From contig NZ_OY782568.1 of NCBI RefSeq assembly GCF_963677875.1, forward strand, positions 1-44,465: 44,465 bases of DNA, written 5' to 3'. Position numbers and translations under genes: made by a program. Every line of letters starts with the position of its first letter. Within the stretch, counting starts at the first letter, position 1. The DNA comes from Thiomicrorhabdus sp. (GTDB lineage: Bacteria > Pseudomonadota > Gammaproteobacteria > Thiomicrospirales > Thiomicrospiraceae). Shown here in pieces: positions 36,527 through 43,588 of this stretch. The notes under the pieces were generated by a model. The model was not told where the DNA came from. It searched no databases and saw nothing but the letters and a program-made list of their open reading frames with translations.

Positions 36527-38127
36527 TACTTTTCATCCTCGAAATGCCAGTCTTCAACATTCCATAACGGCGAGGTTCCATGGCCGAAAATACGCTCCTG
36601 AAAGCCCTCAACGCCATTGCGAACGCCATAAATGTGCTTCAAGTAAACCAGATAGTTATAAGGAGGGTTTTCGATCAACTCTGTTTGTAACGCCTGATAA
36701 ATTTCGATTCGCTTGCTCTCATCGATCGTATGCCGTCCCGCTTCCAGCAAGCGATCCACACGCGGATTACTGTAACCGCTGTAATTGCTGCCTTCATTCA
36801 GTAAACTGGAAGAGAAAAAGCGATAAAGGTCATTGTCAGGGTCACCAGGTAAACCACCACCCAAAATAAGTGCCTGCGTCTGTGGAATGCTGATGACAGC
36901 CCAATCTTTCACATCCACCCGGACTTCAATACCCGCTCGTGCCAACTGCTCGGCAAGCAAGGTTGCCAAATCAACTCGAACCGGGTCACTTGAGGGGACA
37001 GTCAACACAAAGGAAAGCTTTTGCCCATCCTTGAACATAAAACCTTTTTCACGATGCCAACCCGCATCAACCAGCAATTCCTCAGCACGCTTCAGATCGT
37101 TATCATGCTTGGGAATCCGCTCATCAGGAAGCGAAACCCGATTGAATTGAAGCGGGCCATAAGCCGGATAACCGTATCCCATCAAAGCGCCTTTGACCAA
37201 TGCCTTGCGATCGGTCGCAAACTGAATTGCCTGACGCACGCGTTGATCGAAAAACAACGGATCACGCATATTGAACATCATGACTCGATAGTCGGCAGAG
37301 TCGGTAACCTTCAAATGAAATGGGTCACTCTTCCGAACAGCAGCCACCTGCTTAGGTGTTAAGGAAGCAACATCCACCTCCCCCTTCTTTAATTGCAGCA
37401 AACGCACATTGGGATCCGGAATGAATTTGTAGATAATGCGCTCAATCGCAGGAGGATGACCATAAAACTCATCATTGGCGCGCAATTCCAGATATTCACC
37501 GGGTTTACGCGACTGAAATTTATAAGGCCCCGTGCCAACCGGATGATCAAAATTAAAATGATCAGTGTTGAAATCCTTACCGGAAAGAACATGCTCCGGA
37601 ATCAGACCGATCTTTAAACGCCCCGGCAAAGGGGTTAGTGGCTGGAGCAGAGAAATTTTCACAGTCAGAGGGTCAACAACGCTCACCCCTGCGATGTCTT
37701 GAACTTCTTTACGCAAACCGCTGTGGTTGTGATCGTCCAAGATTTCATCAATCGTGAACTTCACATCTTTTGCCGTAAAAGGCGTGCCATCATGCCATTT
37801 AATTCCCGAACGCAACTTAATCACATAGGTTTTCCCGTCATCCGAAACCTGATAGGACTGCGCCATATCCGCGACCAATTCATTCTTGGCATTCAGCTTA
37901 AACAGACCGCGAAACATCGCCATATCCGAATCCGCATGCTGATGACCGGCAACTGGATTCAACCACTCCGGCTCACTGGATCGAACCACTACCAGCGTCG
38001 ATTTCTGATGACTTCCGTTCAAATGAGCCTGCGAATTTTCGGCGCCGTTTTCATTACATCCAACCAAAATGACACACACCGAAAAAACCGCCCCCAGCCA
38101 TTGTCTCCACATTGAATTCACACTCAT
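36526..38127 (-). CDS. Family 5 extracellular solute-binding lipoprotein (Opp/Dpp/Nik type), His-rich N-terminus
   Basis: A 533-aa substrate-binding protein of SBP_bac_5 type. The start at 38127 has AGAGGTCAGGA upstream and leads to a lipobox (LVGC, Cys24), so it is a lipoprotein rather than a free periplasmic protein. Diagnostic motifs are VRSSEPEWLNPVAGH, KLRSGIKWHDGTPFTAKDVKF, FNFDHPVGTGPYKF and RQAIQFATDRKALV. Histidines are unusually frequent: H35, H40, H62, H64, H133, H135 and a DHFNFDH stretch. They hint at metal binding but are not proof; peptide SBPs also have some. First gene of the operon. Confidence 0.9.
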   Translation of the reverse strand: MSVNSMWRQWLGAVFSVCVILVGCNENGAENSQAHLNGSHQKSTLVVVRSSEPEWLNPVAGHQHADSDMAMFRGLFKLNAKNELVADMAQSYQVSDDGKTYVIKLRSGIKWHDGTPFTAKDVKFTIDEILDDHNHSGLRKEVQDIAGVSVVDPLTVKISLLQPLTPLPGRLKIGLIPEHVLSGKDFNTDHFNFDHPVGTGPYKFQSRKPGEYLELRANDEFYGHPPAIERIIYKFIPDPNVRLLQLKKGEVDVASLTPKQVAAVRKSDPFHLKVTDSADYRVMMFNMRDPLFFDQRVRQAIQFATDRKALVKGALMGYGYPAYGPLQFNRVSLPDERIPKHDNDLKRAEELLVDAGWHREKGFMFKDGQKLSFVLTVPSSDPVRVDLATLLAEQLARAGIEVRVDVKDWAVISIPQTQALILGGGLPGDPDNDLYRFFSSSLLNEGSNYSGYSNPRVDRLLEAGRHTIDESKRIEIYQALQTELIENPPYNYLVYLKHIYGVRNGVEGFQERIFGHGTSPLWNVEDWHFEDEK

Positions 38128-38875
38128 TCCTGACCTCTTTCCATACAACACACTTTGATTAACCTCCATCCTCTGGCGCCTTCATCATGCAAAATTAAAG
38201 TGCCGACAACGTTTCCAGCCCGCCATCCTGTAGCGGCCAACACTGCTTAAGACATCGCCACTTTAAAACTAAAATAATTTGCATTTTTAACTTCATTTAA
38301 ATTTCTAAAAACAGCTCATTCCCTCAAAGGAACAGCAGAAAACCTATGGCTGCTCACTGACAGGTGTTTTCCAAAACCACTTCAAACGATTGACAAGCAG
38401 ACCAAAAAACACATTTTGGAATCACCTTTCATTTTTCGACGCTGGATTTCTCACAAGAAAGACATCAATCAAAACTACTCTGCTGATTTTCCCTTCTATT
38501 ACCTATCTCTCACCCAATTAAATGAAAACATAGTTTTCACTTAATATTCAAAAAGGAAATATTGTTTCTGTTTTTTAAGAAATTAATGGATTTAGAGGGA
38601 AACTTAAAATCAATTTTTTTTATGATAGATCGTCTTTTATTGATAGCCAATAACAATCAATAACTTAAAATTGATAATAAAAACCAAACAAAATAGAAAG
38701 GGATAAAAAAATTAAACCTAAATCAACGATCAGGTAGAAAAACGACAAGCAAACGGACATTGCAGTAAAATCTGTCTTTCCCCAATAAAAGCAATACAAA
38801 CCTAAAAGAATGCCAAGCAGAAGTGCATTTACTTGAGGAATAGACTGATGACACAACCGACCGAGAAAGTGATCG
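38128..38875. other. AT-rich control region between the SBP and cobO operons
   Basis: About 750 bases with low GC content, divergent between the minus-strand SBP operon and plus-strand cobO. It holds the inverted repeat at 38637-38663 (separate entry). A 63-codon minus-strand frame (38665-38856) encodes two likely membrane segments but starts at TTG with no ribosome-binding site; I treat it as unproven. No riboswitch was recognised here. Confidence 0.6.
38637..38663. promoter_or_regulatory. Inverted repeat, possible operator
   Basis: TTATTGAT (38637-38644) and its exact complement ATCAATAA (38656-38663) are separated by 11 bases. The symmetry and spacing resemble binding sites of dimeric or tetrameric regulators; some NikR-type operators have AT-rich arms with an 11-base spacer. 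It lies in the divergent region between the SBP operon and cobO. The regulator is not known. Confidence 0.4.
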
Positions 38876-39484
38876 ATGACTCAAAAAGAAAAAAAAGCGC
38901 ATTATCATAAAATTCGCATGGAGCGAAAAAAGGCACAGATTGACGCATCCATTGCGCGGGCCGACAGCGAAAAAGGTTTATTGCTGGTCATCACCGGCAA
39001 CGGCAAAGGAAAATCGACATCGGCTTTTGGAATGGTGGCGCGAGCACTCGGTCATGGTCAGAAGGTCGGCGTTTGCCAGTTCATTAAAAGCCGCACAGAT
39101 ACCGGCGAAGAGGCGTTTTTCAAAGCGCAGTCAAATTGCGAATGGCATGTCCTGGGAGACGGATTTACCTGGGAAACGCAAAATCGCGATCAGGACATCA
39201 TCACCTCTGAGAAAGGCTGGGCCCTTGCCGAAAAAATGCTTCAAGATCCGAGTTACAACCTGGTAGTCCTGGATGAACTCACTTATTTACTGAGCTATGA
39301 CTATCTGGATAAGGAGCAAGTGCTTAACACCATCAGCGAACGCCCGGAAATGCAGCATGTCGTGGTCACCGGGCGTTCGGCACTGGCCGAACTGCGCGAA
39401 CTGGCCGATACCGTATCGGAAATCAAGGATGAAAAACACGCCTATACCAGCGGGATCAAAGCACAAAAAGGAATTGATTTCTGA
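38876..39484 (+). CDS. cobO: Corrinoid (cob(I)alamin) adenosyltransferase, CobA/CobO/BtuR type
   Basis: Adenosylates cob(I)alamin or cobinamide with ATP to give the coenzyme form. The 202-aa product has the P-loop TGNGKGKSTSAFG (residues 40-52) and the family sequences LVVLDELTYLLSYDYL, HVVVTGRSALAELRELADTV and HAYTSGIKAQKGIDF at the C-terminus. The start at 38876 gives MTQKEKKAHYHK. An alternative ATG at 38848 has a far better ribosome-binding site (GAGGA, eight bases before) but is out of frame by one base across an A8 tract (38889-38896); see findings. It is followed without a gap by btuF, so the two form an operon. Confidence 0.93.
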   Translation: MTQKEKKAHYHKIRMERKKAQIDASIARADSEKGLLLVITGNGKGKSTSAFGMVARALGHGQKVGVCQFIKSRTDTGEEAFFKAQSNCEWHVLGDGFTWETQNRDQDIITSEKGWALAEKMLQDPSYNLVVLDELTYLLSYDYLDKEQVLNTISERPEMQHVVVTGRSALAELRELADTVSEIKDEKHAYTSGIKAQKGIDF

Positions 39485-40387
39485 ATGCACCGCCAAAATC
39501 ATCTCAAGCGCCCAGACGCTTTTAATCTGCAAAGCATTTTGCTGGCCGCTCTTCTCCTGCTGGTGCCGATCGCCTCCAAAGCTACCCCAGAAAATGAGAA
39601 GCCACACAAAGCTGTCTCACCGCGAATCATCAGTCTGGCGCCGCATTTGACCGAAATGGTTTACTCCGCCGGAGCCGGCAAACATCTGGTCGGCGCCGTC
39701 AATTACTCCGACTACCCGCCCGAAGCACGACAACTGCCGATCATCGGCGACTATAACAGCCTCAATCTCGAGGCTCTAATTAAACTCAAGCCGAACCTCA
39801 TCCTTGCTTGGAAATCTGGAAACCGATTGCAGGATATCGAGCGTTTAAAATCTCTGGGATTTCGAGTCGTAGAAAACGAAATTCATAACCTGGAAGATAT
39901 TCCGGACAGCATCGCGCTAATCGGAAAACTTACCGGAAGCGAAAAAATCGCAAACAAAGTCGCTCAAACACTGCATAGTCTGCTCACGAGCATTCGACTC
40001 CGCCATCGCGACAAACCCCCGATCACTACCTTCTATCAAGTTTGGAACAATCCCTTGATCACCATCGGAAAAAACCAATTCATCAGTCAGGGATTGGCAT
40101 TGTGCAATGCAGAAAATATTTTTAACGACCTGCCCGGCCTAAGCGCGCAAGTTTCTCTGGAAGCGGTTTTGCAACGCGACCCGCAATTGATTCTGATTGG
40201 AGGAAACAAAGCTTTTCAAAAAGGCTGGCAACAAAATTGGGAACACTACCCGACTTTGGCAGCAGTAACCAGGAAGCATATTTTTCAAGTGGACAACGAT
40301 CTGTATCAAAGACCTACCGAACGCTTTATCCTCGCTCTGCCTGCACTCTGCGAACTGATCGACCGCGCCCGCGAAGATAAACTTTAA
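39485..40387 (+). CDS. btuF: Cobalamin-binding periplasmic protein, BtuF-like
   Basis: A 300-aa periplasmic binding protein of the BtuF/FecB type (class III SBP). The signal peptide follows a basic N-terminus (hydrophobic core SILLAALLLLVPIAS). Family marks are RIISLAPHLTEMVYSAGAG, LVGAVNYSDYPPEARQLPII, YNSLNLEALIKLKPNLILAW and the C-terminal YQRPTERFILALP. Together with BtuB (and a BtuCD transporter not in this window) it would deliver B12 to the inner membrane. Its ATG directly follows the cobO stop codon. It is convergent with the BLUF gene, whose stop overlaps it by four bases. Confidence 0.9.
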   Translation: MHRQNHLKRPDAFNLQSILLAALLLLVPIASKATPENEKPHKAVSPRIISLAPHLTEMVYSAGAGKHLVGAVNYSDYPPEARQLPIIGDYNSLNLEALIKLKPNLILAWKSGNRLQDIERLKSLGFRVVENEIHNLEDIPDSIALIGKLTGSEKIANKVAQTLHSLLTSIRLRHRDKPPITTFYQVWNNPLITIGKNQFISQGLALCNAENIFNDLPGLSAQVSLEAVLQRDPQLILIGGNKAFQKGWQQNWEHYPTLAAVTRKHIFQVDNDLYQRPTERFILALPALCELIDRAREDKL

Positions 40388-40833
40388 CGCAACTGCTGGT
40401 ACCAGGCTCCTTCTTTAAAGGCAAGAAGCAACTTACGGGCTCTGCCTTCATCCAGAGAAATCAAACTTTCCCCGGAGAGGAAAAAATCATTTAAACCATC
40501 TATTTGATTCAACTGTCGACGAGTCATACCGGAAAACCACATACCCCAATCAGAGAAATCGCGCGCTTCAATTGGCTCCTGAATTAATTTCATCACCCGC
40601 TGATGACGAGGATCGGCAGAAATTCGCCGATAAAGATTCTCTACCACAGACAGCTCTCCTTCCAGAACCTGAAAAAAGGTGTTATCCGCATACAGCAACA
40701 TCCCGGACACATCATGCGCTGCATTATTGCATCGACTGCTTTACAAGATACTGTCAACTTCAGACTGCGGCAAATACTGACTGGAATAGCTGATGTAAAT
40801 AAGATGAACCAGACTTTCATTACTTACCTGCAT
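40384..40833 (-). pseudogene. BLUF-domain blue-light receptor with an in-frame stop codon
   Basis: A short BLUF (FAD blue-light sensing) protein of 150 codons read from ATG 40833. Codons 1-30 give ...LVHLIYISYSSQYL...VDSIL, the first BLUF strand with the photoactive Tyr13. Codon 31 (40741-40743) is TAA. Codons 32 on continue in the same frame with SSRCNNAAHDVSGMLLYADN, FFQVLEGE (the key Gln55) and DWGMWFSGM. Spacing between the conserved residues is normal, so only the codon itself is damaged; a CAA-to-TAA change is one simple route. Without read-through only 30 residues or an internally started fragment (GTG 40710) would form, lacking Tyr13. Convergent with btuF. Confidence 0.85.
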
Positions 40834-40904
40834 GAACAAACTTCTGCTACGCATTTAAAAATACGTTATCGACCAAACCTCAACGGACTTTGAGCAAATC
40901 GTGG

Positions 40905-41774
40905 TCAATTCTGCAAATTAGCCAGCTGGCGACGGAACTGCTGTGACATCTGAGGTTCGTTTGCTTCCAACATATTGGTAACAGTTATGGCCAGCTCTCG
41001 GGCAGCGCCCTCCTTGAACTGCGGCTTCTGCTCGATAATGGCAAGCAATTGCTGCATTGCCTGAGGATAATCATGCTCCGCAATCAGACACAAAGCGAGA
41101 TCGAAGCGTGTTTGCGGCTCGGCACCACCGGCCTGAACCTGCTTGAGCAATGCTTCTTTTCCTTGCGTTTTGGCTGCCAGCTCTCTAAACGTCAACTGCC
41201 CAACCAGCGCTTTGCCCATTGGGGACGATTTAGCCGAATCCGGAAGCCGATTAAACAAACCGGTTGCCTGCTCCAACTGATTCAAATCAATCATAATTTG
41301 CACCATGTCCATCGCAACCCGAACATTACCGGGATCAGACTGAATTGCTTCGGTCAAAAGCTGCACTGCCTTAGCCACATCCCCCTGTGAATAGGCCTCG
41401 CGCGCCTGCTCTCTCAACTCATCGGAACGACGATAAATCCCCATGCCCTTCAAAAGAATGCCAAGCTCATCCTTTTCAATGAAACCTTCGACCGCTTCGG
41501 AAATCTCTCCATCACGCATAATGAACGTTGTTGGAAGATTCTGTATATCAAACGATTTAACCAGCTCCGGCTGTTCATCGATATCAACTTTAGCAAAAAT
41601 GAACTGACCGCTGAAATCCCTGGCATATTCACTCAGGCTGCGCTCCATGGTAATACAATGTCCGGAATAGACGCCCATAAACAGTAATACCACCGGCAAT
41701 TGATGCGAATTTTGAATAACCAGATCGTCAAAATTCTTTTCGGTAATATCAAAAATGTAGCTATCGTCGCTCAT
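40905..41774 (-). CDS. cnoX: Thioredoxin-fold co-chaperone CnoX/YbbN
   Basis: A 289-aa protein with an N-terminal thioredoxin domain (about 8-110) and a C-terminal TPR-like helical region (EQAREAYSQGDVAKAVQLLTEA, then FDLALCLIAEHDYPQAMQ). CnoX guards proteins against oxidation and hands them to GroEL. The redox motif is SGHC instead of the thioredoxin CGPC, i.e. only the second Cys remains, as in YbbN/CnoX rather than in ordinary thioredoxin. The start at 41774 (MSDDSYIF) is preferred over 41789. It is transcribed alone. Confidence 0.9.
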   Translation of the reverse strand: MSDDSYIFDITEKNFDDLVIQNSHQLPVVLLFMGVYSGHCITMERSLSEYARDFSGQFIFAKVDIDEQPELVKSFDIQNLPTTFIMRDGEISEAVEGFIEKDELGILLKGMGIYRRSDELREQAREAYSQGDVAKAVQLLTEAIQSDPGNVRVAMDMVQIMIDLNQLEQATGLFNRLPDSAKSSPMGKALVGQLTFRELAAKTQGKEALLKQVQAGGAEPQTRFDLALCLIAEHDYPQAMQQLLAIIEQKPQFKEGAARELAITVTNMLEANEPQMSQQFRRQLANLQN

Positions 41775-41899
41775 AAATTTCCCCGTCAATTTATCGAAAA
41801 CGGCTTCATTATAAGGAGCTGGCAGGTTAATGAAACTTATAAAAAATTATAAGAATCATTAACAAGAATATATGATTACTCAAATAGACAGGGTAGAAA

Positions 41900-42190
41900 T
41901 CAGGCGGCTTTCAGCACTTTGGCCTTGTAGATAAAAGTTCCGGTTGGAATAAAAGCGGCAATAAAACCAACAACCGTTTGTTTAAGACTCAAGTTGCCAC
42001 GCGCGGTGTGTGAAAACAGCATCGAGATAAAGAACAGAAACAAAGCCCCGTGTATCGGTCCAATGATTGCAACAGCTTCCGGCATATCCGCAAGACGTTT
42101 TAACGGAACCGCCACCAGCAACAGCAGAAGCAGAGAAGAACCTTCCAGAAGCGCTGCAAAACGCAACCAGCGAAAAGAAGTAGCAGACAT
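41900..42190 (-). CDS. DUF3817 small membrane protein
   Basis: A 96-aa integral membrane protein with three helices (about 7-27, 42-60, 70-88). The pattern WLRFAALLEGSSLLLLLLVA, IIGPIHGALFLFFISML and a basic C-terminus fits the DUF3817 family. Function unknown. The start at 42190 was chosen over 42211 because AGGGAAAT lies upstream and the family starts close to FRWLR. No operon partner. Confidence 0.78.
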   Translation of the reverse strand: MSATSFRWLRFAALLEGSSLLLLLLVAVPLKRLADMPEAVAIIGPIHGALFLFFISMLFSHTARGNLSLKQTVVGFIAAFIPTGTFIYKAKVLKAA

Positions 42191-42314
42191 ATTACATTTC
42201 CCTATGCACAAATAAGTTAAATCTATTATTCACAAATCAAGGCAAACTGCCAGAGGGAAAAATGAAGGGAAGCTTAAGAAATATCCGCTTGAACACACCG
42301 GGCTAGTCGACGGA

Positions 42315-42518
42315 TCAGGCAGATTGAGAGGTAATCAGGTAATACAGCATATAACCGCCGTACACCGCAACCATGATAAAACTCATCAGGGTGATTGGAC
42401 GAATCGGCTGCTTGGTGACAACTTCACCCTTGATTTCCATTTTACGTTCACGGATTTTCTGCTTTAACAGCCAATAAAAGAAGTAGACGACAATCAGTAA
42501 AGTAAGGTACTTCAACAT
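42315..42518 (-). CDS. Small two-helix membrane protein, unknown function
   Basis: A 67-aa protein with helices at about 4-18 and 44-62, separated by a basic loop (KQKIRERKMEIKGEVVTKQP). GGAATTATGGC before the ATG provides a ribosome-binding site. It begins 11 bases after kdsB ends and is probably translated from the same mRNA. No family recognised. Confidence 0.65.
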   Translation of the reverse strand: MLKYLTLLIVVYFFYWLLKQKIRERKMEIKGEVVTKQPIRPITLMSFIMVAVYGGYMLYYLITSQSA

Positions 42519-42529
42519 GCCATAATTCC

Positions 42530-43309
42530 TTACTGAATATTCTGCTCTACACTGTTTGCAAGCATTTTCTGCACCGTCTTAAGGTCTTCCGCCGTGTCGA
42601 CACCAACCCCGGCATCGGTCAAAGCATCCAAAACCAGAACCTTTTCACCGTGCCATAAAACCCGAAGCTGCTCAAGTTTTTCGACATGCTCCAGATCACA
42701 CTCAGGCCAAGCAACATATTGCTTCACAAAAGCGGCTCTATAAGCGTAAAGCCCGATATGGCGCTTATAGTGCCAGTTATCCGGCAAACGTTTTGGCTGC
42801 TGTGCGAAACTGTCTCTTGCCCAGGGAAGCGCCGCCCGGCTGAAATTGATTGCACACAGGTTGATATCTCGACTGACTTTAACCGCATGCGGATCGAATA
42901 AAACCTCGATGGATTCGATCGGTTCGCACAAGGTCGCCATATTGATATGCGGGTTCTGTTCCAAGCCTTCAACCACCTGATGAATCAAATCGACCGGCAA
43001 CATGGGCTCATCCCCTTGAACATTAACAATAATGTCCTCATCGTCCAGCTCACAAAGCTCGATCACCTCCGCAATCCGCTCGGTTCCTGATTGATGATGC
43101 TCACCGGTCAAACAGACATCCGCCCCGAATGCCCTGCAGACACCCGCGACTTTTTCCGATTCGGTCGCAATGATAATGCGCTCGGCACCGCTTTTTTTCG
43201 CCTGTTGCCAAGTCCATTGAATCATTGGTTTCCCGAGAATATCCATTAAAGGCTTACCCGGCAAACGGCTGGACTCATAACGCGCAGGAATAATGACCAC
43301 AAATCCCAT
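42530..43309 (-). CDS. kdsB: CMP-KDO synthetase (3-deoxy-manno-octulosonate cytidylyltransferase)
   Basis: Activates KDO with CTP for lipopolysaccharide inner-core synthesis, in the cytosol. The 259-aa protein has the normal length and motifs: VVIIPARYESSRLPGKPL at the N-terminus, GKPMIQWTWQQA, DIIVNVQGDEPMLP (Mg/CTP site) and HIGLYAYRAAFVKQYVAW. It is the third gene of the lpxK-ycaR-kdsB cluster, the order found in Escherichia coli. The ATG is six bases after the ycaR stop. Confidence 0.97.
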   Translation of the reverse strand: MGFVVIIPARYESSRLPGKPLMDILGKPMIQWTWQQAKKSGAERIIIATESEKVAGVCRAFGADVCLTGEHHQSGTERIAEVIELCELDDEDIIVNVQGDEPMLPVDLIHQVVEGLEQNPHINMATLCEPIESIEVLFDPHAVKVSRDINLCAINFSRAALPWARDSFAQQPKRLPDNWHYKRHIGLYAYRAAFVKQYVAWPECDLEHVEKLEQLRVLWHGEKVLVLDALTDAGVGVDTAEDLKTVQKMLANSVEQNIQ

Positions 43310-43315
43310 TCAGCC

Positions 43316-43516
43316 TTATCCTTTCTTCTTGCGATAAGCTTCAACTTCTTCAGCACTCAAAACCCGAGCCTCGTCTTCAAGCAAAATGGGAATGCCGTCT
43401 CGAACGGGATAAGCCAGATTGGCTGCAGTCGAAATCAACTCCATGCGGTCTTTATCGTAAATCAGCTTGGTTTTACTAACCGGACAGACAAGAATATCTA
43501 ACAGTTTCGGGTCCAT
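43316..43516 (-). CDS. ycaR: Trm112/YcaR family small protein
   Basis: A 66-aa member of the Trm112 family (YcaR). It starts [20 protein letters not shown] and has [21 protein letters not shown]. Only one Cys (CP) is kept from the zinc-ribbon family, so it probably binds no zinc, as in E. coli YcaR. Between lpxK and kdsB as usual in gammaproteobacteria. Its exact role is not known; Trm112 proteins activate methyltransferases. Confidence 0.93.
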   Translation of the reverse strand: MDPKLLDILVCPVSKTKLIYDKDRMELISTAANLAYPVRDGIPILLEDEARVLSAEEVEAYRKKKG

Positions 43517-43588
43517 TATTTTGACTCTTCATATACTATGTAAAAATTTGCATCGCTTCGAACGCGAGAGCTAGTCCAAGCGACCACC

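Noticed and set aside
38376-38402. Possible second cobalamin riboswitch before cobO (GACAGGTGTTTTCC)
   Set aside because: The B12 box and GCCCCCGCAAC core are absent, so it is not a riboswitch.
38665-38856. 63-codon minus-strand frame with two hydrophobic segments
   Set aside because: It starts with TTG without a ribosome-binding site, and AT-rich DNA easily encodes hydrophobic runs. It is kept only as a note in the control region.
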